Of a stretch of DNA of 64,000 nt, positions 44,461 to 51,988 are shown piece by piece. How positions within the stretch are numbered: position 1 is the first letter of the stretch; the number at the start of each line of letters is the position of its first letter. The stretch covers positions 34,559 to 98,558 of the forward strand of contig NZ_JBFRXP010000011.1 in NCBI RefSeq assembly GCF_041146875.1. Direction: 5' to 3'. This stretch comes from Igneacidithiobacillus sp041146875 (GTDB lineage: Bacteria > Pseudomonadota > Gammaproteobacteria > Acidithiobacillales > Acidithiobacillaceae). The notes beneath the pieces are model-generated. The model searched no databases. It was given only the letters and a program-made list of their open reading frames with translations, and had not been told where the DNA came from. The translations under genes were made by a program, and so were the position numbers.

Positions 44461-44470
44461 GAGGTGACCC

Positions 44471-45967
44471 GTGCTGAGTGCCGAGCGTTTCCAGTCCCTG
44501 GCCCGTGAGGGCTACAACCGTATTCCCCTGAGCCGCGAGATCCCCGCTGATCTCGATACCCCTCTATCCGCCTTTCTCAAGGTTGTGGATGGCCCTTATG
44601 CCTATCTCTTCGAGTCGGTACAAGGCGGCGAGAAGTGGGGGCGGTATTCCATCATTGGCCTACCCGCCAGTGAGCGCATAGAGATCCGCGGGCAGAAAAT
44701 CCAGCGCTTTGTCGCCGGGGTCTTGCAGGAAGAATGTGCCCATGCTGATCCGCTGGTTTGGGTCAGCGAATTTCGCCAACGCTTCCGCGCCGCGCCGCTG
44801 GATGATCTGGCGGATCGTTTTACGGGTGGCCTAGTCGGTTATTTCGGCTACGACATTGTGCGTTATATCGAACCGCGCCTTGCGCGCATCGAGCCATTGC
44901 CCGACCCGCTGGATTTGCCCGAGATCCAGCTACTGGTAGCCGATGAGATTCTGATTTTCGACAACCTGCGTGGCACTCTGCGGCTCCTGCTCCAAGTCGA
45001 TCCGCAACGCCCGGACGCCTATGCTGCCGGCCTGACCCGCCTCGCAGAACTGGAAGAGCGCTTGCGCGGCCCACTGCCACCGGGCAGCAAGGGCGAGCGG
45101 CGTGGCCAAGTCCACGAAGACGATTTTCAGGCAAGTTTCAGCCGCGAAGGCTATATGGTGGCTGTGGAACAGATTCGCGAATACATTGCCGCGGGTGACG
45201 TGATGCAGGTGGTGCCATCGCAGCGCTTGTCCATCCCCTTTACCGCAGCGTCGCTGGATCTTTACCGTGCCTTGCGCCGTATCAATCCTTCCCCGTATCT
45301 CTTTTACATGGACCTGGATCGCACCCAGTTGGTGGGTTCCTCCCCCGAGATCCTGGTGCGGGTGGAAGAGGGCGAAGTCACCGTGCGGCCCATTGCCGGT
45401 ACGCGCCCACGCGGCAAGACGGCAGCGGCCGACCTGGCCCTGGAAGCAGAACTTCTGGCAGATCCCAAGGAGCGCGCCGAGCACCTGATGCTCATTGATC
45501 TGGCGCGCAACGACGTGGGACGAATTGCCGAGATTGGCAGTGTGCAGCTTACGGACTCCTTCGCTATCGAACGCTATTCTCACGTCATGCACATCGTCTC
45601 CCAGGTTACCGGGCGATTGCGCCCCGATCTCGACGCCATGGATGCCCTGCGCGCTACCTTTCCGGCAGGGACGGTATCCGGGGCGCCAAAGATTCGCGCC
45701 ATGGAGATCATTCGGGAGCTAGAGCCGGTGGCGCGCGGGGTCTATGCCGGGGCGGTAGGGTACTGGGGCTGGAATGGCAACATGGATACCTGCATTGCCA
45801 TCCGCACCGCCGTCGTGCAGGACGGACAGCTACATATTCAGGCCGGTGGTGGCATCGTTGCCGATTCCCAACCGGCGGCGGAATGGGAAGAGACCCTGAA
45901 CAAGCGCCGCGCCATGTTCCGTGCCGTCGATATGGCCGAGAATGGCCTCGACCCTGAGGGGAGATAA
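44471..45967 (+). CDS. trpE: Anthranilate synthase component I
   Basis: TrpE makes anthranilate from chorismate, using ammonia from TrpG. The N-terminal domain includes the Trp feedback-site segment (LESVQGGEKWGRYS-type, here LFESVQGGEKWGRYSIIG). The C-terminal chorismate-binding domain has DVMQVVPSQRLS, PSPYLFYMDL, IAGTRPRGKT, ERAEHLMLIDLARNDVG and FPAGTVSGAPKIRAM. Translation starts at GTG with a GAGGTGA site that adjoins the attenuator stem. 498 residues. It is followed 3 bases later by trpG. Confidence 0.96.
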   Translation: MLSAERFQSLAREGYNRIPLSREIPADLDTPLSAFLKVVDGPYAYLFESVQGGEKWGRYSIIGLPASERIEIRGQKIQRFVAGVLQEECAHADPLVWVSEFRQRFRAAPLDDLADRFTGGLVGYFGYDIVRYIEPRLARIEPLPDPLDLPEIQLLVADEILIFDNLRGTLRLLLQVDPQRPDAYAAGLTRLAELEERLRGPLPPGSKGERRGQVHEDDFQASFSREGYMVAVEQIREYIAAGDVMQVVPSQRLSIPFTAASLDLYRALRRINPSPYLFYMDLDRTQLVGSSPEILVRVEEGEVTVRPIAGTRPRGKTAAADLALEAELLADPKERAEHLMLIDLARNDVGRIAEIGSVQLTDSFAIERYSHVMHIVSQVTGRLRPDLDAMDALRATFPAGTVSGAPKIRAMEIIRELEPVARGVYAGAVGYWGWNGNMDTCIAIRTAVVQDGQLHIQAGGGIVADSQPAAEWEETLNKRRAMFRAVDMAENGLDPEGR

Positions 45968-45970
45968 GCC

Positions 45971-46540
45971 ATGTTGCTGATGATCGACAACTACGACAGC
46001 TTTACCTACAACCTGGTGCAGTATTTTGGCGAGCTCGGTGCTGAGGTGCGGGTGGAGCGCAATGACGCTATCGACCTCGCGGCGATCAGCGCCCTGAGCC
46101 CTGAGCATATCTGTATCTCGCCGGGGCCCTGTACGCCCAACGAGGCCGGGGTGTCCCTCGACGTGATCCGTGAGTTTGCCGGCAAGATCCCCATCCTGGG
46201 TGTTTGCCTGGGCCACCAGGCCATTGGTCAGGCCTTTGGCGGCGAGGTCGTGCGTGCGCAACAGGTAATGCATGGCAAGACCTCCCCCATCCATCATCGC
46301 GGCCAGGGTGTTTTCGCTGGCTTGCCCGACCCCTTTACGGCAACGCGCTATCATTCCCTGATCGTCGCCCACGACACCCTCCCCGACTGCCTGGAGGTGA
46401 CGGCGTGGACGGCGGAAGGCGAAATCATGGGCTTGCGCCACCGGAGCCTGGCGGTGGAAGGGGTGCAATTTCATCCCGAATCCATTCTTAGTGCCCATGG
46501 CAAAGAAATTTTGCATCATTTTCTTGTGGGGGAAGCTTGA
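45971..46540 (+). CDS. trpG: Anthranilate synthase component II (glutamine amidotransferase)
   Basis: TrpG hydrolyses glutamine and passes ammonia to TrpE; in many bacteria the same subunit serves PabB for folate. The class I amidotransferase triad is seen: Cys in GVCLGHQAIGQAFGG, and His and Glu in VQFHPESIL. The N-terminal strand MLLMIDNYDSFTYNLVQY is typical. 189 residues. Its stop overlaps the trpD start by 1 base (TGATG). Confidence 0.96.
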   Translation: MLLMIDNYDSFTYNLVQYFGELGAEVRVERNDAIDLAAISALSPEHICISPGPCTPNEAGVSLDVIREFAGKIPILGVCLGHQAIGQAFGGEVVRAQQVMHGKTSPIHHRGQGVFAGLPDPFTATRYHSLIVAHDTLPDCLEVTAWTAEGEIMGLRHRSLAVEGVQFHPESILSAHGKEILHHFLVGEA

Positions 46541-47559
46541 TGAAAGCGACGCGTGAGATCCTGGAAGGGATTGTTGCCGGACAGGACCTTTCGGCGCGGG
46601 AGAGCGAGGCAATCTTCTCCGCTATTATGCGCGGCGAATGGAGCCCGGCGCAGATGGGCGCCCTGCTCATGGGCCTGCGCATGAAGGGGCAGCGAGTGGA
46701 GGAGCTGGTGGGTGCCACCCGCGCCCTGCGCGCCTTCATGACCCGCGTCGAGGTCGATGGCAGCCATCTGGTCGATACCTGCGGTACCGGCGGCGATGCC
46801 TGCAACACGTTCAATATTTCTACCGCAGCGGCCCTGGTTGCTGCCGCTGCTGGCGCACGGGTGGCCAAGCATGGTAATCGCGCGGTGTCTGGGCGTAGCG
46901 GCAGTGCCGATGTGCTCGAGGCGGTAGGCCTGAATCTCGATCTGCGGCCCGAGCAGGTGGCTGCCTGTATCGATCATGTGGGAATTGGCTTTCTCTTTGC
47001 CCCTGCCCATCATGGTGCTATGCGTCACGCCGTAGGTCCGCGCAAGGAGTTGGGAATTCGCTCGCTTTTCAATCTGATGGGGCCGTTGAGTAATCCCGCT
47101 GGAGCACCGCACCAGGTTCTTGGAGTGTATAGTGAGTCGTGGCTCACACCCCTTGCCGAAGCGGCACGCGAGCTTGGCGAGCGCCATGTTCTGGTGGTGC
47201 ACGGCCACGATGGACTCGATGAAATCAGCCTGTCTGGTCCTACAGAAGTGGCGGAGTTGCGCGACGGCGAAGTGCATCGCTATCGTCTGCAGCCTGGGGA
47301 TTTTGGGCTGCAGGCGGCGCCTCTGGCAGCATTGCAAATTGCCGATGTGGCTGAGGCGGCGGCGGCCTTTCTGGGTGTGCTACAGAACCAGGCAGGTCCG
47401 CGTCGTGACATCGTTCTCCTCAATGCTGGGGCAGCCCTCTACGCCGCCGATGTGGTTTCCGATCTGGCGGCTGGCGTCAAGCGTGCGCGCGAGGTGATGG
47501 ACAGCGGCGCGGTCTGGGCCAAGTGGGAAGACCTGCTGCAGTGCGCGCGTGAGGTCTGA
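46540..47559 (+). CDS. trpD: Anthranilate phosphoribosyltransferase
   Basis: TrpD joins anthranilate to PRPP. Motifs include DTCGTGGDACNTFNIST (PRPP loop), VAKHGNRAVSGRSGSADVLEA, FLFAPAHHGAMRHA and GPLSNPAGA. I chose the ATG that overlaps the trpG stop; an in-frame TTG three bases earlier is less likely. 339 residues, 2 bases before trpC. Confidence 0.96.
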   Translation: MKATREILEGIVAGQDLSARESEAIFSAIMRGEWSPAQMGALLMGLRMKGQRVEELVGATRALRAFMTRVEVDGSHLVDTCGTGGDACNTFNISTAAALVAAAAGARVAKHGNRAVSGRSGSADVLEAVGLNLDLRPEQVAACIDHVGIGFLFAPAHHGAMRHAVGPRKELGIRSLFNLMGPLSNPAGAPHQVLGVYSESWLTPLAEAARELGERHVLVVHGHDGLDEISLSGPTEVAELRDGEVHRYRLQPGDFGLQAAPLAALQIADVAEAAAAFLGVLQNQAGPRRDIVLLNAGAALYAADVVSDLAAGVKRAREVMDSGAVWAKWEDLLQCAREV

Positions 47560-47561
47560 GT

Positions 47562-48353
47562 ATGGAAGACATTCTGCAAAAAATTCTGGCAGAAAAGCGC
47601 CGCGAGCTGGCGCAGCGACAAAAACGCTTGCCGCTCTCCGATCTGCAGTCGGCGGCACATCTGGTCGCGCCACCACGGAATTTTGCCCAGGCCCTGCACG
47701 AGCGGGTAGCGGCAGGAAAGGCGGCGGTGATTGCCGAAATCAAGAAGGCCTCCCCCTCGGCCGGAGTCATCCGCGAAGATTTCAATCCGGTAGAGATTGC
47801 CCGCGATTATGCAGCGCATGGAGCAACCTGCCTGTCGGTGCTTACCGATGAGGTGTTTTTTCAGGGCAGCGACAGTTACCTGACGGCAGCGCGGGAGGCC
47901 TGCCCGTTGCCGGTGCTGCGCAAGGATTTTGTCGTCGATCCCTATCAAGTTTGGGAGGCCCGTGCCATTGGCGCCGATGCGATTCTGCTCATCGTTGCGG
48001 CATTGTCCGATGCGCAGATGGCCGAACTCGAAGCCTGCGCCCTGGAACTGGGTATGAGTGTTCTGGTCGAGTCGCATGATGCCGCAGAGTTGGGACGTGC
48101 TTTGCGTCTGCGCACGTCACTGATCGGCATCAATAATCGCGATCTACGCCACTTTGTCACCAATATTCAGCGCAGTATCGAGCTTTTGCCGCAAGTCCCC
48201 GCGGATCGCTTGCTAATTAGCGAGAGCGGTATTCGCCGTCCCGAGGACGTGCAAACCCTGCGTAGCGCCGGCATCCATGCCTTTCTGGTGGGCGAGGGAT
48301 TCATGCGCGCGCCGAGTCCGGGGCTTGCGCTGCAAGAACTGTTTGCAAATTGA
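47562..48353 (+). CDS. trpC: Indole-3-glycerol-phosphate synthase
   Basis: TrpC closes the indole ring. It is a TIM barrel of 263 residues with VIAEIKKASPSAGVIR (catalytic Lys), LSVLTDEVFFQG, VLRKDFVVDPYQVWEARAIG, LVESHD, GINNRDL and SESGIRRPEDV. It is monofunctional, not fused to TrpF. trpF, trpB and trpA are not in this window, so the tryptophan genes are split as in many beta- and gammaproteobacteria. It ends the long Calvin-trp cluster. Confidence 0.96.
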   Translation: MEDILQKILAEKRRELAQRQKRLPLSDLQSAAHLVAPPRNFAQALHERVAAGKAAVIAEIKKASPSAGVIREDFNPVEIARDYAAHGATCLSVLTDEVFFQGSDSYLTAAREACPLPVLRKDFVVDPYQVWEARAIGADAILLIVAALSDAQMAELEACALELGMSVLVESHDAAELGRALRLRTSLIGINNRDLRHFVTNIQRSIELLPQVPADRLLISESGIRRPEDVQTLRSAGIHAFLVGEGFMRAPSPGLALQELFAN

Positions 48354-48365
48354 TTGCATCTTGTT

Positions 48366-48398
48366 CTCAGCGGTAGTGTAATCATCGGATACGCTGAG
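48366..48398 (+). promoter_or_regulatory. Inverted repeat upstream of the YhfA-like gene
   Basis: CTCAGCG (48366-48372) and CGCTGAG (48392-48398) are perfect inverted copies 19 bases apart, 20 bases before the start of the OsmC-like gene. It could be an operator for the Rrf2 regulator encoded two genes later, or a weak stem ending trpC transcription. Confidence 0.35.
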
Positions 48399-48417
48399 CT
48401 ATTCGATGGAGAACAAT

Positions 48418-48843
48418 ATGCAAGCGACGGTAGAATGGACCGGGCCGGGAGGAATGGCCTTTCTCGCCCATGCCGACAGTGGGCATGGACTGGTGATGGA
48501 TGCCTCCCCCGACATTGGTGGTCACAACCTGGGCGCGCGGCCCATGGAAATGATCCTGATGGGGCTGGGTGGCTGCTCCAGTATTGATGTGGTGATGATT
48601 CTGCAGAAGTCGCGCCAGGATATCCGCTCTTGCCGCGTGGAAATCCAGGCGGAGCGCGCCAGCGAAGACCCCAAGGTCTTTACCGAAATCCATCTGCAAT
48701 TTTTTGTCGAGGGCAAAGAACTCGATGCGCGACGGGTAGCCCACGCCATCCAGCTTTCTGCTGACAAATATTGCTCAGTGAGCATCATGCTCGGCAAGAC
48801 CGCAAAAATCACCCACGACTATACCATTACGGCGGTGGACTGA
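48418..48843 (+). CDS. OsmC family protein, YhfA-like
   Basis: This 141-residue member of the OsmC/Ohr superfamily resembles E. coli YhfA along its length (PMEMILMGLGGCSSIDVVMILQ in particular). Both redox cysteines of the superfamily are present (GGCSS and DKYCSVS), so thiol-dependent peroxide reduction is possible, though YhfA-type proteins have no proven substrate. I chose the second ATG because GGAG sits at proper distance; the first ATG is 12 bases upstream. One base separates its stop from the Rrf2 gene, so the pair is an operon. Confidence 0.88.
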   Translation: MQATVEWTGPGGMAFLAHADSGHGLVMDASPDIGGHNLGARPMEMILMGLGGCSSIDVVMILQKSRQDIRSCRVEIQAERASEDPKVFTEIHLQFFVEGKELDARRVAHAIQLSADKYCSVSIMLGKTAKITHDYTITAVD

Positions 48844-48844
48844 A

Positions 48845-49333
48845 ATGTTATTGAGCAAAACCAGCGAATATGCCCTGCAGGCATTGATTTATTTGGCGAC
48901 CCAACCGCCTGGGGAATTGGTGTTGAGCGGCGAAATCTGGGAGTACCTCAAGGATCCCGATGACCCGCGCGTGCCACCGCGCCAGTACCTCGCAAAAATT
49001 CTGCAAGACCTCAGCAAAAGCGGCATCCTCGAATCACGGAAAGGGCGCGGCGGCGGCTTTGTGCTGGCGCCGGGCGCTGAGGACAAGAATATCCTCGATG
49101 TGGTAGAGATCGTCGAGCGCAAGCCCCTGGGGCAGGGCTGTGTTCTCGGACTGAAGAAGTGTGAGGATGCCACCGCTTGCCCGGTGCACTACGCCTGGAA
49201 GCCGCTCAAGGCCGAAGTCATCGACCTGCTCAGTCAGCAGACTATTGGCAGCATGGCAGAGGCGGTGCGCGCCGGGAAGTATCGCATCCACCTTCCCGGT
49301 GGTAGCACACTGCGCGTGAAGGCCTCCGCTTAA
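48845..49333 (+). CDS. Rrf2 family transcriptional regulator with Fe-S type cysteines
   Basis: This 162-residue winged-helix regulator starts with the Rrf2 pattern LLSKTSEYALQALIYLA. The recognition region contains PPRQYLAKILQDLSKSGIL followed by the wing ESRKGRGGGFVLA. Three cysteines, Cys99, Cys106 and Cys112 (GCVLGLKKCEDATACPVH), lie where IscR and NsrR bind a [2Fe-2S] or [4Fe-4S] cluster, but the spacing is C-x6-C-x5-C instead of the usual C-x5-C-x5-C. It is cotranscribed with the YhfA-like protein, so it probably senses redox, nitric oxide or sulfur state and controls this operon. Confidence 0.9.
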   Translation: MLLSKTSEYALQALIYLATQPPGELVLSGEIWEYLKDPDDPRVPPRQYLAKILQDLSKSGILESRKGRGGGFVLAPGAEDKNILDVVEIVERKPLGQGCVLGLKKCEDATACPVHYAWKPLKAEVIDLLSQQTIGSMAEAVRAGKYRIHLPGGSTLRVKASA

Positions 49334-49339
49334 CTCCTG

Positions 49340-49969
49340 CTAAATCCAGAGGGCGCTGCGGGTCATGATTTTTGACAGGCCCTGCATGGCAACGCGCAGA
49401 GGGATGGGTAGGGCCTCGGCGCCCAGTTCTTCGGCCCTTTCCGCATGACCCACCTCATCGGATTCCATCTGCTCCAGGATGCGGCGGCTGCGCTCGTCTT
49501 CCAGGGGCAGGTCCTGCAGATGCTCCTTGAGATGTTCTTCGACCAGGTTTTCCACGGCAACGACCAAGCCGAGATTGCTGCCACGCCCGCGGCGCGCGGC
49601 AGCATAGCCCATACCCCAGGCCGTCGCATACCAGAGTGGCCCGAGCAGGCTGGGGCGGCTGTGTAATTCTGCCAGGCGCTCCTCGCACCAGCGCAGATGA
49701 TCTTCTTCCTCACTGCGGGCGCGGCGTAGGGCTGCACAGAGCTCGGGATCGTCACTGCCCGCTTCCTGCCCGGTATAGAGCGCCTGCGCCATGACCTCGC
49801 CGGCATGATTGACGCGCATCATGCGTCCGGCGCGGCGGCGTTCCCAAGGGCGCAGCAGTTTGTCCTGCTCTTCTGCAGCGGGATTGGCCCGGCCACTGCC
49901 GCGGCTTTGTCCGCTGAGGGTACGCAGGGCGTTATCGACGGAGAGTATTGCCTGATCAAGGATATTCAT
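49340..49969 (-). CDS. coq7: Demethoxyubiquinone hydroxylase Coq7
   Basis: Coq7 is a membrane-bound di-iron monooxygenase that hydroxylates demethoxyubiquinol in ubiquinone synthesis. The ferritin-like four-helix bundle shows the iron ligands in MMRVNHAGEVMAQALY, EEEDHLRWCEERL, NLVEEHLKEHL and ESDEVGHAERAEELG. 209 residues match the bacterial family (210-215). It converges on the Rrf2 gene (6 bases between stops) and is divergent from the ferredoxin. Confidence 0.95.
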   Translation of the reverse strand: MNILDQAILSVDNALRTLSGQSRGSGRANPAAEEQDKLLRPWERRRAGRMMRVNHAGEVMAQALYTGQEAGSDDPELCAALRRARSEEEDHLRWCEERLAELHSRPSLLGPLWYATAWGMGYAAARRGRGSNLGLVVAVENLVEEHLKEHLQDLPLEDERSRRILEQMESDEVGHAERAEELGAEALPIPLRVAMQGLSKIMTRSALWI

Positions 49970-49976
49970 AGGCTAT

Positions 49977-50006
49977 CTGACCCGAGCTGCTATTTCAGGT
50001 TATGAT
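49977..50006 (+). promoter_or_regulatory. Promoter candidate for the ferredoxin-hydrolase-ABC unit
   Basis: CTGACC (49977-49982), an 18-base spacer and TATGAT (50001-50006) form a sigma-70-like pair in the 63-base region between coq7 and the ferredoxin gene, about 27 bases before the start codon. Confidence 0.42.
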
Positions 50007-50032
50007 GGCGCCATGTCAGTGGAGGGTCAAAC

Positions 50033-50344
50033 ATGAGTTTTTACCAACGTCATCTCTTCCTCTGCCTCAATCAGCGCGAGAATGGCGAACAGGCCTGCAA
50101 CAACGGCGGCTTGGCTGAGGAAGTCTTTCATCAAGCAAAGAAGCATGCCAAGAAGCTGGGCATCCATGGGGACGGCCAAGTGCGGGTCAATCGTGCCGGC
50201 TGCCTGGGGCGTTGCAGTGAAGGCCCAATTGCAGTGGTCTATCCCGATGCGGTCTGGTACACCTACATCGATGCCGAAGACGTAAAAGAGATTGTCGAAT
50301 CGCACCTGCGCGATGGCAAGCCGGTAGAACGGTTGCGCATCTGA
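50033..50344 (+). CDS. Thioredoxin-like [2Fe-2S] ferredoxin
   Basis: A 103-residue Shethna-type ferredoxin with a thioredoxin fold. The four cluster cysteines are Cys11, Cys22, Cys57 and Cys61 (LFLCLNQR, EQACNN, GCLGRC), matching the family pattern C-x10-12-C...C-x3-C. GPIAVVYPDAVWYTYID follows, the conserved strand of this group. The electron donor and acceptor are unknown. Its stop overlaps the next start (TGATG), so it is translationally coupled to a hydrolase, a pair I have seen in other proteobacteria. Confidence 0.9.
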   Translation: MSFYQRHLFLCLNQRENGEQACNNGGLAEEVFHQAKKHAKKLGIHGDGQVRVNRAGCLGRCSEGPIAVVYPDAVWYTYIDAEDVKEIVESHLRDGKPVERLRI

Positions 50345-51078
50345 TGCTGCCCATCGATCGTAGCCATCTCTATGACGGTAAGGACGAGCTTGCCCTTGAG
50401 TGTGTGGGTGAGGTCGTGGAGATCCCCGGCCCAGCGGGGATTTTGGAAGGTCTGACCGCTTGTCCGGAAAAAGAGACGCGCGGCATTGTTGCGGTGATCC
50501 TGCATCCGCACCCCTTGTACGGCGGTACCCTGAACAACAAGGTGGTGCACTACCTCAGCCGCACCTGCAATCTGCTCGGCATCCCCTCGCTGCGCTTCAA
50601 TTTTCGTGGGGTGGGCAAGAGCGCCGGCCACTATGACGCTGGCCGCGGTGAAATGGACGACTGCCTGGCGGTCCTCGATTGGGTGAGCGAACGCCGCCCA
50701 GGCTTTCCCATCTGGCTGGCGGGTTTTTCCTTTGGTGCCTATGTTGCCTATCAGGTGGCTAGTCGCGATGCGCGGGTCGAACGCCTGTTGACGGTTGCTC
50801 CGCCGGTCAATCTCTTCGATTTTTCTACGATAGCCGAGCCGAGTTGCCCCTGGACCGTGGTACAGGGGCAGAATGATGAGCTGGTGCCAGCGCAGGACGT
50901 TGCGACCTGGCTGCAAGGCCTGGAGGTACAGCCAGAGCGTATTGAACTGCCGGCCGATCATTTCTTTCATGGCAAATTGAACCTGCTGCAGAACGCCCTG
51001 CTGGATACCTATCAGGCACAGTTGGGTGCCGAGAAGCGCGACGACGCCAAGCCCTGCCGTGCCTTCTCCCCGGCTTGA
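50344..51078 (+). CDS. Alpha/beta hydrolase
   Basis: This 244-residue hydrolase resembles the YcfP/YheT-independent group of small proteobacterial alpha/beta hydrolases annotated as dienelactone-like. The oxyanion loop is in ILHPHPLYGGTLNNKVVH, the nucleophile elbow is GFSFGAYVA (Ser), the acid is probably Asp in QGQNDELVP and the catalytic His is in ADHFFHGKL. No signal peptide is present. The substrate is unknown. Its last 53 bases overlap the start of the ABC ATPase gene. Confidence 0.88.
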   Translation: MLPIDRSHLYDGKDELALECVGEVVEIPGPAGILEGLTACPEKETRGIVAVILHPHPLYGGTLNNKVVHYLSRTCNLLGIPSLRFNFRGVGKSAGHYDAGRGEMDDCLAVLDWVSERRPGFPIWLAGFSFGAYVAYQVASRDARVERLLTVAPPVNLFDFSTIAEPSCPWTVVQGQNDELVPAQDVATWLQGLEVQPERIELPADHFFHGKLNLLQNALLDTYQAQLGAEKRDDAKPCRAFSPA

Positions 51079-51988
51079 GCTCGACGCGGTCGTTAAGGCC
51101 TATGGCGAACGTCCGGTTCTGCGCGGGCTGTCCTTCCGTGTGGCCGCTGGCGAATGTTACGCCCTGCTCGGCCCCAATGGGGCGGGCAAGAGTACCTCGG
51201 TACGCTGCATTCAGGGCTTGACGCCTGTTGATGCTGGCAATATTCGCCTTGAAGGGCGCCCGCTGGCGGACTGGCCTGCTGGTGGCCACGGACGGATTGG
51301 TGTGGTGCCGCAGAGCGATCAACTCGATCCAGATTTTAGTGTCGAAGAGAATCTGTGGATCTACGGCCGCTATTTTCGCCTGCCGGCAAGCGAGATTCGC
51401 AGCCGCAGTGCGGAACTGCTGTCTTTCCTGTCGCTCGAGGATTTTGCGAAGCGCCCCATTCATGCCTTGTCCGGGGGGATGCGCCGACGCCTCTCTGTGG
51501 CACGCGCCCTGATCCATCAGCCGCAGCTTCTCCTTCTCGACGAACCGACTACTGGGCTCGATCCGCAGGCGCGACATCTACTCTGGCAGCGTCTACGCGA
51601 ACTGCAGCGTAGCGGCGTCACGCTCCTGCTTACGACGCATTACCTGGATGAGGCAGAACGCCTGGCCGACCGGGTGGGGATTCTCGATGGAGGACGCATC
51701 CGCGCGGAAGATTCGCCAGCGGGGTTGATTCGTACCCATATCCCGGGTGAGGTGTTGGAACTGCGCCGCCGCGATGGTGCCATGCCGGATGCGGAAAACT
51801 GGCATCAGGGACGGGTGGCGGCCGCCGAGCGGGCCGGAGATACCTTGCTGCTCTTTGACAAGCAACTCGATCCATTGCGGGCTCACTTTGCTGCTGATCC
51901 GCAATATCAAATCTTGCAACGTCCGGCGACCTTGGAGGATGTCTTTTTGCGCCTTACCGGGCGCGAGCTGCGTGAGGAGGAAGGTTGA
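51026..51988 (+). CDS. ABC transporter ATP-binding protein (NodI/YadG-like)
   Basis: This is the ATPase of an ABC-2 type exporter. Motifs are Walker A GPNGAGKST, Q-loop VVPQSDQLDPDFSV, signature LSGGMRRRLS, Walker B LLLLDEPTTGLD and H-loop LTTHYLDEAERLAD. The first GTG gives 320 residues but overlaps the hydrolase gene by 53 bases; a second in-frame GTG 33 bases later (MPSPRLELDAV) is equally plausible. Its stop overlaps the permease start (TGATG). NodI-like ATPases with a matching permease export lipo-oligosaccharides in rhizobia, but outside them the substrate is mostly unknown. Confidence 0.92.
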   Translation: MPRSATTPSPAVPSPRLELDAVVKAYGERPVLRGLSFRVAAGECYALLGPNGAGKSTSVRCIQGLTPVDAGNIRLEGRPLADWPAGGHGRIGVVPQSDQLDPDFSVEENLWIYGRYFRLPASEIRSRSAELLSFLSLEDFAKRPIHALSGGMRRRLSVARALIHQPQLLLLDEPTTGLDPQARHLLWQRLRELQRSGVTLLLTTHYLDEAERLADRVGILDGGRIRAEDSPAGLIRTHIPGEVLELRRRDGAMPDAENWHQGRVAAAERAGDTLLLFDKQLDPLRAHFAADPQYQILQRPATLEDVFLRLTGRELREEEG

